The notes under the pieces are model-generated. The model made no database searches. It worked only from the letters and a program-made list of their open reading frames with translations, and was not told the DNA's origin. Made by a program: the position numbers and the translations under genes. This document shows, in pieces, positions 7,820 through 14,548 of a stretch of DNA of 14,548 nt; positions within the stretch are counted from its first letter, which is position 1, and every line of letters starts with the position of its first letter. The stretch is from Pseudomonadota bacterium (GTDB taxonomy: Bacteria; Pseudomonadota; Gammaproteobacteria; Burkholderiales; Burkholderiaceae_D), in assembly GCA_023389425.1 (NCBI GenBank), contig JAEWEK010000138.1, positions 1-14,548 on the forward strand, read 5' to 3'.

Positions 7820-8979
7820 GCAACGACCTGATCGTTCACCTGATCTACAGGCTCGACATCGGAGGCATGGAAAACCTGCTGGTCGAGCGGATCAACCGGA
7901 TGCCGGCCGGCGCCTATCGGCACGCCGTGGTCACGCTGGCCGGCCACACCGATTTCGCCCGCAAGATCAGCAAGCCCGGGGTGGAGATCCACACGCTCGG
8001 CAAGCAGGCCGGCCTGTCGCCGCGCACCCATGCTGACCTGTTCAAGCTGCTGCGCCGCCTGCGTCCCGCCATCCTGCACACCTACAACCTGGCCGGCATC
8101 GAATACGCCCCGGCGGCGCTGCTGGCCGGCGTGCCGGTGCGCGTCAACGGCCTGCACGGCCGCGACGGCGCCGATCCCGAGGGCCGCAACTGGAAGCACA
8201 AGCTGCTGCGCCGGCTGATGCTGCCCTTCTACGACTGCTGCTACGCCAATTCGCGCGACATGGAGGCCTGGAACCGCGCCGTGATCGGCGTCCCCGGACA
8301 CAAGAGCTGCCTGCTGAACAACGGCATCGACGCCGAGCGTTTCCGCCCGTTGGCGCAAGGCGAGCAGCGTTTGGAATTCGGGTTCGGCCCCGCCTGCAAG
8401 GTGATCGGCACGGTCGGCCGCGTGCAGGACGTGAAGGACCACGCCGCGCTGGTCGATGCCTTCGCCCTGCTGCGCGCGCTGCTGCCGGACATGCCGCTGC
8501 GGCTGGCCATCGTCGGCGACGGGCCGCTGCTGGCGCCGTTGCGCGACAAGGTGCGCGCGCTCGGCCTGGCAGGCCTGGTCTGGATGCCGGGCGCGCGGGC
8601 CGACATCCCCGACGTCATGCGCGGCTTGGACGTGTACGCGATCTCCTCGATCGCGGAAGGCACGCCCGGCAGCGTGCTGGAAGCGATGGCCAGCGGCCTG
8701 CCGGTGGTCGGCACCCGCGTTGGCGGCGTGCCGGATGTGATCGACGACGGCGCCACCGGCCAGCTGGTGCCGCCGCGCGATCCGCAGGCGATGGCCGAGG
8801 CGCTCGCACGCTACCTGCGCTCGCCCGGACTGGCGGCGGCCCACGGCATGGCCGGCCGCGCGCGGGTCCTGTCCCATTATTCGATGACGGCCATGGTCGC
8901 CAGCTACCAGGCGCTCTACGACCGTCTTCTGGAACGCAAAACCTCATTCAGAAAGAGCATCAAATCATGTGTGGAATAG
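7816..8979 (+). CDS. Glycosyltransferase, XrtA/EpsH1 system (TIGR03088-like, GT4)
   Basis: A 387-residue GT-B enzyme. It starts with LIVHLIYRLDIGGMENLLVE (residues 5-24), typical of the second sugar transferase family of EpsH1 loci, with the GG acceptor-domain loop at 16-17. Later landmarks are LLNNGIDAERFRP at 167-179, IGTVGRVQDVKDH at 197-209, AIVGDGP at 231-237 and the donor motif EGTPGSVLEAMASGLPVVGT at 281-300 (E281 and E289). It should add one sugar to the repeat unit in the cytoplasm; the donor is unknown. The gene overlaps xrtA by 4 bp. Its basic tail (KTSFRKSIKS) is encoded by an AT-richer stretch that also carries the ribosome site of the next gene, and it overlaps that gene by 13 bp. 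Confidence 0.93.
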   Translation: MSNDLIVHLIYRLDIGGMENLLVERINRMPAGAYRHAVVTLAGHTDFARKISKPGVEIHTLGKQAGLSPRTHADLFKLLRRLRPAILHTYNLAGIEYAPAALLAGVPVRVNGLHGRDGADPEGRNWKHKLLRRLMLPFYDCCYANSRDMEAWNRAVIGVPGHKSCLLNNGIDAERFRPLAQGEQRLEFGFGPACKVIGTVGRVQDVKDHAALVDAFALLRALLPDMPLRLAIVGDGPLLAPLRDKVRALGLAGLVWMPGARADIPDVMRGLDVYAISSIAEGTPGSVLEAMASGLPVVGTRVGGVPDVIDDGATGQLVPPRDPQAMAEALARYLRSPGLAAAHGMAGRARVLSHYSMTAMVASYQALYDRLLERKTSFRKSIKSCVE

Positions 8980-10865
8980 TCGGCATTTTCGATACCCGCG
9001 GCGCACGTCCGATCGATCCGGTGCTGCTCAAGCGGATGAACGAAACCCAGCATCACCGCGGTCCCGACGAGGGCGACATCTATGTGGAACCGGGCCTCGG
9101 CTTCGGCCATCGGCGCCTGTCGGTGATCGACCTGGCCAATGGCCTGCAGCCGATGTTCAACGCCGCCGGCGACGTCGGCGTGGTATTCAACGGCGAGATC
9201 TACAACTACCGCGAGCTGACCGCCGAGCTGAAGGAACTCGGCTACGTCTTCCGCACCAGCAGCGACACCGAAGTCATCGTCTACGCCTGGGAGGCCTGGG
9301 GCGAGGACTGCGTCCACCGCCTGCGCGGCATGTTCGCCATCGCGGTCTGGGACCGCGAGAAGCAGACCATGTTCATGGCGCGCGACCACATGGGAGTCAA
9401 GCCCTTCTTCTACGCCCACCTGCCGGACGGGATGTTCATCTTCGGTTCGGAGCTGAAGTCGCTGCGCGCCTATCCCGGCCTGCCGCGCGAGATCGATCCC
9501 ACCGCCGTCGAGGACTATTTCGCCTTCGGCTACGTGCCGGAACCGAAGACCATCTACGCCGGCGCGTGCAAGCTGGCTCCCGGCTATTGCCTGACGGTGC
9601 GCATCGGCCAGCCGGTGCCGGCGCCGCGCCGCTGGTGGGACGTGCCGTTCAGGGAGCACGAGAAGATGACCGAGTCAGACGCCGCCGGCGAACTGGCCTC
9701 GCGCGTGCGCGCTGCCGTGAAGAGCCAGCTGAAGGCTGACGTGCCGCTCGGCGCCTTCCTGTCCGGCGGCGTCGACTCGAGCGCGGTGGTGGCGATGATG
9801 GCGGGCCTCGACAACCAGCCTGTCAACACCTGCTCGATCGCCTTCAACGACAAGGCCTACGATGAATCGGAGTACGCGGAGGAAGTCGCGCGCCAGTACA
9901 AGACCAACCACCATACCGAGACCGTCGACACCGACGACTATGCGCTGCTCGACACCCTGGCCGGCCTGTACGACGAACCCTACGCGGACAGCTCGGCGAT
10001 CCCGACCTACCGGGTGTGCCAGCTGGCGCGCAAGCGCGTGACGGTGGCGCTGTCCGGCGACGGCGGCGACGAGAACCTGGCCGGCTACCGCCGCTACCGC
10101 CTGACCATGGCCGAGGACGCGGTGCGCTCGAAGATCCCGCCGGCCATGCGCCGCAACGTCTTCGGCCCGCTCGGCCGCTACTACCCGAAGGCGGATTGGG
10201 CGCCGCGCATGTTCCGCGCCAAGACCACCTTCGAATCGCTGGCGCGCGACCTGGTCGAAGGCTACTTCCACGGCGTGACGATCATGTCGGACGCCATGCG
10301 CGAACGCCTGTTCACGCCGGAATTCCGCCAGCGCCTGCAGGGCCACCGGGCGATCGACGTGATGCGCGGCCACGCGGCCAATGCGCCGACCGACGACCCG
10401 CTGTCGCTGATCCAGTACCTCGACATGAAAACCTACCTGCCGGGCGACATCCTGACCAAGGTCGACCGCGCCAGCATGGCGCACGCGCTCGAAGTGCGGG
10501 TGCCGCTGCTGGACCACGAACTGGTCGAATGGATCTCCGGGCTGTCGTCGTCGATCAAGCTGAAAGGCGGCGAAGGGAAATACATCTTCAAGAAGAGCAT
10601 GGAACGCTACCTGCCGCACGATATCCTGTATCGCAAGAAGCAGGGTTTCGCGGTGCCGCTGTCGGCCTGGTTCCGCGGACCGCTGCGCCAGCGCGTGCGC
10701 GAAGCGCTGCTGGGACCGATCCTGGCGGGCACCGGCATCTTCAACACCGCCTTCCTCGCCGAGATCGTCGAGCAGCACGAATCCGGCCGCCGCGACTACA
10801 GCGCGCCGATCTGGTCGACGCTGATGTTCGAGGCTTTCCTGCGCAAGGAGATGGAGGCTGCCTAG
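8967..10865 (+). CDS. XrtA-system asparagine-synthase-type amidotransferase (TIGR03108-like)
   Basis: A 632-residue two-domain enzyme. The glutaminase domain begins with the nucleophile Cys2 (MCGIVGIFDTRG) and contains RGPDEGD (31-37), FNGEIYNY (74-81) and SSDTEVIVYAW (98-108). The synthetase domain has the PP-loop SGGVDSS at 266-272 and ALSGDGGDENLAGYRRY at 361-377. Both active centres are intact. Such enzymes hydrolyse glutamine and use ammonia to amidate an adenylated carboxylate. In an EPS operon with a UDP-glucose dehydrogenase nearby, the acceptor may be a uronic acid or an attached carboxylate rather than free aspartate (inference). The Cys at position 2 fixes the start at 8967, which lies in the end of the preceding gene; an AGAAAGAG run about 9 bases upstream serves as ribosome site. 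It is the last gene of the operon. Confidence 0.94.
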   Translation: MCGIVGIFDTRGARPIDPVLLKRMNETQHHRGPDEGDIYVEPGLGFGHRRLSVIDLANGLQPMFNAAGDVGVVFNGEIYNYRELTAELKELGYVFRTSSDTEVIVYAWEAWGEDCVHRLRGMFAIAVWDREKQTMFMARDHMGVKPFFYAHLPDGMFIFGSELKSLRAYPGLPREIDPTAVEDYFAFGYVPEPKTIYAGACKLAPGYCLTVRIGQPVPAPRRWWDVPFREHEKMTESDAAGELASRVRAAVKSQLKADVPLGAFLSGGVDSSAVVAMMAGLDNQPVNTCSIAFNDKAYDESEYAEEVARQYKTNHHTETVDTDDYALLDTLAGLYDEPYADSSAIPTYRVCQLARKRVTVALSGDGGDENLAGYRRYRLTMAEDAVRSKIPPAMRRNVFGPLGRYYPKADWAPRMFRAKTTFESLARDLVEGYFHGVTIMSDAMRERLFTPEFRQRLQGHRAIDVMRGHAANAPTDDPLSLIQYLDMKTYLPGDILTKVDRASMAHALEVRVPLLDHELVEWISGLSSSIKLKGGEGKYIFKKSMERYLPHDILYRKKQGFAVPLSAWFRGPLRQRVREALLGPILAGTGIFNTAFLAEIVEQHESGRRDYSAPIWSTLMFEAFLRKEMEAA

Positions 10866-10878
10866 GCCCAGGAGAAAG

Positions 10879-10906
10879 CGTCATTCCCGCGCAGGCGGGA
10901 ATGACG
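10879..10906. repeat. Hairpin repeat between convergent genes, possible bidirectional terminator
   Basis: CGTCATTCCCGC and GCGGGAATGACG form a perfect 12-bp inverted repeat around a 4-base loop (10891-10894); a G-U pair could extend it. It fills most of the 44-bp gap between the amidotransferase stop and the dehydrogenase stop. There is no real T tract on the + side and only a short GCTTTC on the - side, so it is not a textbook intrinsic terminator. The GTCATTCCCGC arms match a dispersed repeat common in Beta- and Gammaproteobacterial genomes (REP-like, often mistranslated as VIPAQAGM). It may terminate transcription from both sides or protect 3' ends. Confidence 0.75.
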
Positions 10907-10909
10907 TGA

Positions 10910-12277
10910 TCAGCTTGCGCGCGCCCTGCGCCCGATTCCCTCATAGTACAGCCCCGCGGCCGCCACCGCCTCGGGCGGATAGATATTCCGTCCATCGAAG
11001 ACGGCCTTCTCCGCCAGCTCGCGCGCCAGCATGCCGAAGTCCGGCGACTTGAACTCCTTCCACTCGGTGACCAGCACCAGCGCATCCGCGCCGCGCACCG
11101 CTTCGCCCGCCGTGGTGGCGATGCGCAGCATGTCGGCGCAGCGCTGCGGCCCATGCTCCGACAGCAGCACGCGCGCCGCCTCCTCGCTCGCCACCGGATC
11201 GTAGGCCGCCACCTTGCAGCCGGCCGCGAACAGGCTGCGGATCAGCACCAGGCTGGGCGCCTCGCGCATATCGTCGGTATTCGGCTTGAACGACAGCCCC
11301 CAGAGCGCGATCGTGCGCCCGCGCAGCTTGTCGGCGCCACCGAAATGGCGCGCCACCTTCTCGAACAGGACGTTCTTCTGCGCCTCGTTCACCTGCTCGG
11401 TCGCGTCCAGCAGGTGCATCGGCCGCGCGTGTTCCTGCGCCGTCTTCACCAGCGCCTTCACGTCCTTCGGGAAGCACGAGCCGCCATAGCCCATGCCTGC
11501 GTACAGGAAGTGCGGTCCGATGCGCGGGTCCATGCCCATCCCCAGGCGCACCGCCTCGATGTCCGCGCCCAGCAGCTCGGCCAGGTTTGCCACCTCGTTC
11601 ATGAAGCTGATGCGGGTCGCCAGCATGGCGTTGCAGGCGTACTTGGTCAGCTCGGCGCTGCGCACGTCCATCTGCACCAGCTTCTCGTGGTTGCGGTTGA
11701 ACGGCGTGTACAGCTGGCGCATCAGCTGCATCGCCTGCGCGCTGTCGCTGTCGCTGCCGATCACGATGCGGTCCGGCCGCGTGAAGTCCTCGATCGCCGC
11801 GCCCTCCTTCAGGAATTCGGGATTGCTGACCACGGCGAAGTCGATCCGCGCGCCGCGCGCATCCAGTTCGTCCTGGATCGCGGCGCGCACCCTGTCGGCG
11901 GTGCCCACCGGGACGGTCGACTTGTCGACCACGACCACCGGGCGCGTGATGCGCCGGCCGATGCTGCGCGCGGCCGCCAGGATGTGGCTCAGGTCCGCGC
12001 TGCCGTCCTCGTCGGGCGGGGTGCCGACGGCCAGGAAGACGACTTCGGCATGCTCAATTGCAACATCGTAACTGGTGGAAAACGTCAAACGCCCGGCCTG
12101 GGCATTGCGCGCCACCAGGGCATCCAGCCCCGGCTCATGGATGGGGATGCGGCCGGCCTTGAGCATGCCGATCTTGCGTTCGTCGACGTCGAGGCACAAC
12201 ACGGAATTGCCCACGTCGGCGAAACAGGCGCCGGAAACGAGGCCCACGTAACCGGTGCCGATGATGGTGATTTTCAT
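10910..12277 (-). CDS. ugd: UDP-glucose 6-dehydrogenase
   Basis: A 455-residue nucleotide-sugar dehydrogenase. The Rossmann motif GTGYVG is at residues 7-12 and a DVDERK segment at 30-35 binds NAD. FLAVGTPPDEDGSADLS (81-97), STVPVGT (120-126) and NPEFLKEG (152-159) are conserved substrate/cofactor segments, K212 and N216 lie in ELTKYACNA, and the catalytic cysteine is C268 in GMGYGGSCFPKD. All residues needed to oxidise UDP-glucose twice to UDP-glucuronate are present. The frame is open for 17 codons upstream, but family proteins begin at MKITIIGTGYVG, so the start is placed at 12277; the Shine-Dalgarno is weak. It is transcribed against the operon, converging on it, and diverges from the glycosyltransferases at 12521. 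A related dehydrogenase such as UDP-ManNAc or GDP-mannose dehydrogenase is less likely from the motif spelling. Confidence 0.95.
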   Translation of the reverse strand: MKITIIGTGYVGLVSGACFADVGNSVLCLDVDERKIGMLKAGRIPIHEPGLDALVARNAQAGRLTFSTSYDVAIEHAEVVFLAVGTPPDEDGSADLSHILAAARSIGRRITRPVVVVDKSTVPVGTADRVRAAIQDELDARGARIDFAVVSNPEFLKEGAAIEDFTRPDRIVIGSDSDSAQAMQLMRQLYTPFNRNHEKLVQMDVRSAELTKYACNAMLATRISFMNEVANLAELLGADIEAVRLGMGMDPRIGPHFLYAGMGYGGSCFPKDVKALVKTAQEHARPMHLLDATEQVNEAQKNVLFEKVARHFGGADKLRGRTIALWGLSFKPNTDDMREAPSLVLIRSLFAAGCKVAAYDPVASEEAARVLLSEHGPQRCADMLRIATTAGEAVRGADALVLVTEWKEFKSPDFGMLARELAEKAVFDGRNIYPPEAVAAAGLYYEGIGRRARAS

Positions 12278-12520
12278 AGAGGCTTTGCGTGAAAAAGACA
12301 GGGTGGCCCGGCGCCTTCGCACCGGCATGAAAATTGTTTCAAGTGCAAGACTAACAGCCGAGTCAGGGCGCTTGCAAATGAGACAACTTCAATCGTGCGC
12401 ACGTTCTTCATTGAGGAAATTTTGACAATTGTTGCTCGCACGAAACCGTGCTACACGAATAATTTTTTTCCGATAGGATCATTCCGAAAGTTCACAAATG
12501 TCATCCCGGCAAGCTTAGAA
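12278..12520. promoter_or_regulatory. Divergent intergenic region, AT-richer
   Basis: These 243 bases separate the dehydrogenase start from the glycosyltransferase start. I see no gene in them. The part 12411-12480 is about 39% GC by count, against roughly 70% in the genes, as expected for promoter DNA. For the - strand gene a weak sigma70-like pair is TTGCAA (12372-12377) and TAGTCT (complement of 12348-12353) with an 18-bp spacer, giving a leader of about 65 bases. For the + strand, a perfect TTGACA is at 12422-12427, but no good -10 stands at normal spacing: the nearest candidate, TACACG at 12452-12457 with TG before it, is 24 bases away. No GG-N10-GC sigma54 element was found. Exact promoters are unresolved. 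Confidence 0.5.
12394..12451. repeat. Cluster of short dyads sharing CGTGC half-sites
   Basis: CGTGCGCACG (12394-12403) is a perfect 10-bp palindrome. GCACG-AAAC-CGTGC (12438-12451) is a 5-bp inverted repeat of the same half-site in opposite order. Between them lies the palindrome ACAATTGT (12425-12432) next to TTGACA. The CGTGC/GCACG centres are 46 bp apart. Such an arrangement may be operator sites for a dimeric regulator, but in GC-rich DNA five-base half-sites can recur by chance. Confidence 0.3.
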
Positions 12521-13696
12521 ATGCGACTGCTCACCTTCTCAACGCTGTACCCGAACGCGGCCCAGCCCAACCACGGATTGTTCGTCGAAACGCGGCTGCG
12601 TCACCTCGTCGCCGCCGGCCAGGCACAGTCGCGGGTGGTGGCGCCGGTGCCGTGGTTTCCGTTTCCGCAGGAGCGGTTCGGGCACTACGGCCGACTGGCG
12701 CGGGTGCCGGCCAGCGAGGTCCGATCGGGCCTGCGGATCGATCATCCGCGCTACCTGGCGCTGCCCAGGATCGGCATGAACGTGTCGCCGATGCTGATGG
12801 CGCAGGCGGTCAAGCCGGCCATCGGCCGCCTCATCGACAGCGGCTACGATTTCGATGCCATCGACGCCCACTACTTCTATCCGGACGGCGTGGCCGCGGT
12901 CATGCTGGGCCAGTACTTCAACAAGCCGGTGGTGGTGACGGCGCGCGGCAGCGACATCAACCTGCTGCCGCAATTCGCGCTGCCGCGCCGGATGATCCTG
13001 TGGGCCGCCGAGCGCGCGCGCGCCGTCATCACGGTCTGCAATTACCTGAAGGACGAGATGGTGCGGCTCGGCGTGCAAGCCGACCGCATCACCCCGCTGC
13101 GCAACGGCGTCGACCTCGAGCGCTTCGCGCCGATGGAGCGCGCCGCCGTGCGCGACGCCCTCGGCTTTCATGGCTTCACCCTGCTGTCGGTCGGCCAGCT
13201 GGTGCCGCACAAGGGCCACGACATCGCGATCAAGGCGCTCACCCTGCTCAAGGATGCGTCGCTGGTGGTGGTGGGCCAGGGCCCGGACCACGGCCGCCTG
13301 GCGGCGCTGGCGCGCGAGCTGGGCGTGGCCGGCCGCGTGCGCCTGGCCGGTCCGGTGCCGCAGACCGAACTTCGCAATTACTACAGCGCGGCCGACCTGA
13401 TGGTGCTCGCGTCCAGCCGCGAAGGCTGGGCCAACGTGCTGCTCGAATCGATGGCCTGCGGAACTCCGGTGGTCGCCAGCAGCGTGTGCGGCACGCCGGA
13501 AGTGGTGGCCGCGCCCGAAGCGGGGCGCCTGCTGGCCGACCGCACCCCCGAGAGCCTGGCCCACGCCGTCAGGCTGCTGCGCTCCCACTCCCCCGACCGC
13601 GCGGACACCCGCCGCTACGCCGAGCGCTTCGACTGGGGCCACACGACACAGGGACAGATCGACCTGTTCCGCCACATATTGATGGAGCGAGCCTGA
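12521..13696 (+). CDS. GT4 family glycosyltransferase
   Basis: A 391-residue GT-B glycosyltransferase. The N-terminal domain starts MRLLTFSTLYPNAAQPNHG, with the glycine-containing acceptor loop NHGLFVE, and has DAHYFYPDGVAAVML (115-129) and VTARGSDINLLP (139-150). The donor domain has LRNGVDLERFAP (193-204), SVGQLVPHKGHD (223-234), VVGQGPDHGRL (250-260) and EGWANVLLESMACGTPVVAS (301-320), with E301 and E309 as the donor-binding glutamates. Sequence style resembles TuaC-like transferases, but the sugar is unknown. The frame is open without an ATG upstream (a GTG occurs at 12395), yet family proteins start at MRLL, so 12521 is chosen; the ribosome site is weak. It begins a new transcription unit diverging from the dehydrogenase, probably adding sugars to the same polymer. 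Its stop shares one base with the next start. Confidence 0.9.
   Translation: MRLLTFSTLYPNAAQPNHGLFVETRLRHLVAAGQAQSRVVAPVPWFPFPQERFGHYGRLARVPASEVRSGLRIDHPRYLALPRIGMNVSPMLMAQAVKPAIGRLIDSGYDFDAIDAHYFYPDGVAAVMLGQYFNKPVVVTARGSDINLLPQFALPRRMILWAAERARAVITVCNYLKDEMVRLGVQADRITPLRNGVDLERFAPMERAAVRDALGFHGFTLLSVGQLVPHKGHDIAIKALTLLKDASLVVVGQGPDHGRLAALARELGVAGRVRLAGPVPQTELRNYYSAADLMVLASSREGWANVLLESMACGTPVVASSVCGTPEVVAAPEAGRLLADRTPESLAHAVRLLRSHSPDRADTRRYAERFDWGHTTQGQIDLFRHILMERA
13684..13687 (+). promoter_or_regulatory. Ribosome-binding site for the last glycosyltransferase
   Basis: GGAG stands 8 bases before ATG 13696, inside the end of the preceding gene, and supports the start at the TGATG stop/start overlap. 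Confidence 0.5.
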
Positions 13697-14548
13697 TGCG
13701 CATCCTGTACCACCACCGTACCCGTTCCAAGGACGGCCAGTTCGTCCACATCGAAGAGATGATCGACGCGCTGCGCGCGCAGGGCCACGAAGTGATCGTC
13801 GCCGCGCCGCCCGCCATGGAGCAGGAATCCTTCGGCGCCGACGCCGGCGCGGTCGCGCTGCTCAAGCGCTGGCTGCCGAAATGGTTCTACGAGCTGGCCG
13901 AGCTGTCGTATTCGCTGGTGGCTTACCGCCGCCTTTCGAAAGCCATCGGGCAGCACCGGCCGGACTGCATCTACGAGCGCTACAACCTGTTCCTGCCGGC
14001 CGGGATCTGGGCCGCGCGCAAGCACAAGCTGCCCCTGCTCCTCGAGATCAACGCGCCGATCCTGGAAGAGCGCAGCCGCTACGACGGCCTCTCGCTCAAG
14101 CGCCTGGCGCGCTGGTCGCAAGCCTATGCCTGGCGACGCGCCGACATGGTGCTGCCGGTGACGCGGGTTCTGGGGGATATCGTGGCGTCCTACGGCGTGG
14201 ACCGGCGCCGCATCGCGGTTATCCCGAACGGCATCAACGGCGAGCGCTTCGGCGGCGCGCCGGATACCGAAGCGGCCAAGCGCGCGCTCGGGCTGGACGG
14301 GCAGCTGGTGCTGGGCTTCACCGGCTTCGTGCGCGACTGGCACGGCCTGGACAAGGTGCTCGACCTGATCGCCGGCGACCCGCCGCATGCGCGGCGCCAC
14401 CTGATGGTGGTGGGCGACGGCCCGGCGCGCGCCGGCCTCGAACGCCAGGCGCGCGCGCTGGGCATCGACAGCCGCGTCACCTTCACCGGCATCGTCGGCC
14501 GCGACGACCTCGCCCGCTACGTCGCCCCGTTCGACATCGCGCTGCAGC
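13696..14548 (+). CDS. GT4 family glycosyltransferase (3' truncated)
   Basis: The frame is open from ATG 13696 to the right edge: 284 codons, with the end of the gene outside. The N-terminal domain begins MRILYHHRTRSKDGQFVHIE, with a GQFVHIEEM acceptor loop and RYNLFLPAGIWAARKHKLPL later. The donor domain contains IPNGINGERFGG (about residues 176-187), LGFTGFVRDWHGLDKVLD and VVGDGPARAGLERQA. The donor-site E-x7-E motif lies beyond the edge. This is a GT-B enzyme of the GT4 type; similar transferases occur in XrtA loci, though I cannot fix the subfamily. It is co-transcribed with the gene before it (TGATG junction) and likely contributes another sugar to the same exopolysaccharide. Confidence 0.88.
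   Translation, partial: MRILYHHRTRSKDGQFVHIEEMIDALRAQGHEVIVAAPPAMEQESFGADAGAVALLKRWLPKWFYELAELSYSLVAYRRLSKAIGQHRPDCIYERYNLFLPAGIWAARKHKLPLLLEINAPILEERSRYDGLSLKRLARWSQAYAWRRADMVLPVTRVLGDIVASYGVDRRRIAVIPNGINGERFGGAPDTEAAKRALGLDGQLVLGFTGFVRDWHGLDKVLDLIAGDPPHARRHLMVVGDGPARAGLERQARALGIDSRVTFTGIVGRDDLARYVAPFDIALQ

Noticed and set aside
12304..12322. Sigma54-like TGGCCCGGCGCCTTCGC
   Set aside because: The GC doublet is not at the required distance from the GG doublet (off by more than one base), so it does not meet the -24/-12 rule.
12278..12328. Upstream start for the dehydrogenase (17 extra residues)
   Set aside because: The extra residues (MPVRRRRATLSF...) are not part of the family, whose Rossmann fold starts right at MKITIIGTGYVG.
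12422..12457. Sigma70 promoter from the TTGACA at 12422
   Set aside because: No acceptable -10 at 16-18 bp. The TACACG with TG before it is 24 bp away, too far for a standard pair, so it is mentioned only as a weak element in the intergenic entry.
12500..12515. GTCATCCCGGCAAGC as a second copy of the hairpin repeat
   Set aside because: Only a partial match to one arm and no complementary second arm nearby.
12395..12520. GTG start adding 42 residues to the glycosyltransferase at 12521
   Set aside because: The added stretch is AT-rich with promoter-like sequence and does not resemble a GT-B N-terminus; MRLLTFSTLYP begins the first beta strand.
1..14548. CRISPR arrays, tRNA/rRNA genes, transposases
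   Set aside because: No spaced direct repeats, no cloverleaf or rRNA-like sequence, and no transposase motifs were seen on either strand.

Overview
The window is part of a GC-rich (roughly 68-70% by eye) bacterial exopolysaccharide locus of the exosortase A (XrtA/EpsH, PEP-CTERM) type. Gene content and order match XrtA loci of Betaproteobacteria, and codon use plus the GTCATTCCCGC-type hairpin repeat suggest Burkholderiales, probably Oxalobacteraceae (Massilia/Telluria/Duganella-like). The taxonomy is inference; the locus type is well supported.

Region 1 (1-10865, + strand) is a tightly packed operon of nine genes that enters from the left. In order: tyrosine autokinase (C-terminal part only), outer-membrane beta-barrel protein (TIGR03016-like), GspA/ExeA-like ATPase (TIGR03015-like), DUF3473-type polysaccharide deacetylase, FemAB/GNAT-like protein, glycosyltransferase (TIGR03087-like), exosortase A fused to an EpsI domain, glycosyltransferase (TIGR03088-like) and an asparagine-synthase-type amidotransferase. 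Junctions are 4-20 bp overlaps or gaps of 3 and 11 bp, so translational coupling is likely.

Region 2 (10866-12277) holds a 44-bp gap with a strong hairpin repeat, followed by UDP-glucose 6-dehydrogenase on the - strand, convergent with the operon. Region 3 (12278-12520) is a 243-bp AT-richer divergent intergenic region with several small dyads. Region 4 (12521-14548, + strand) holds two GT4 glycosyltransferases joined by a 1-bp stop/start overlap; the second runs off the right edge.

Inferred cooperation: the dehydrogenase supplies UDP-glucuronate; the four glycosyltransferases build the repeat unit; the deacetylase, FemAB-like protein and amidotransferase modify amino-sugar or uronic-acid residues; the autokinase (with a chain-length partner expected upstream), the ATPase and the barrel protein control chain length and export. 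Exosortase A processes PEP-CTERM proteins that are thought to sit in or cross the matrix. No PEP-CTERM substrate, flippase, polymerase, priming transferase or export porin lies inside the window; these are expected outside it. The system as a whole is a known type rather than a new one. The least explained parts are the non-coding elements, the placement of the dehydrogenase gene, and the chemistry of the FemAB/amidotransferase pair.
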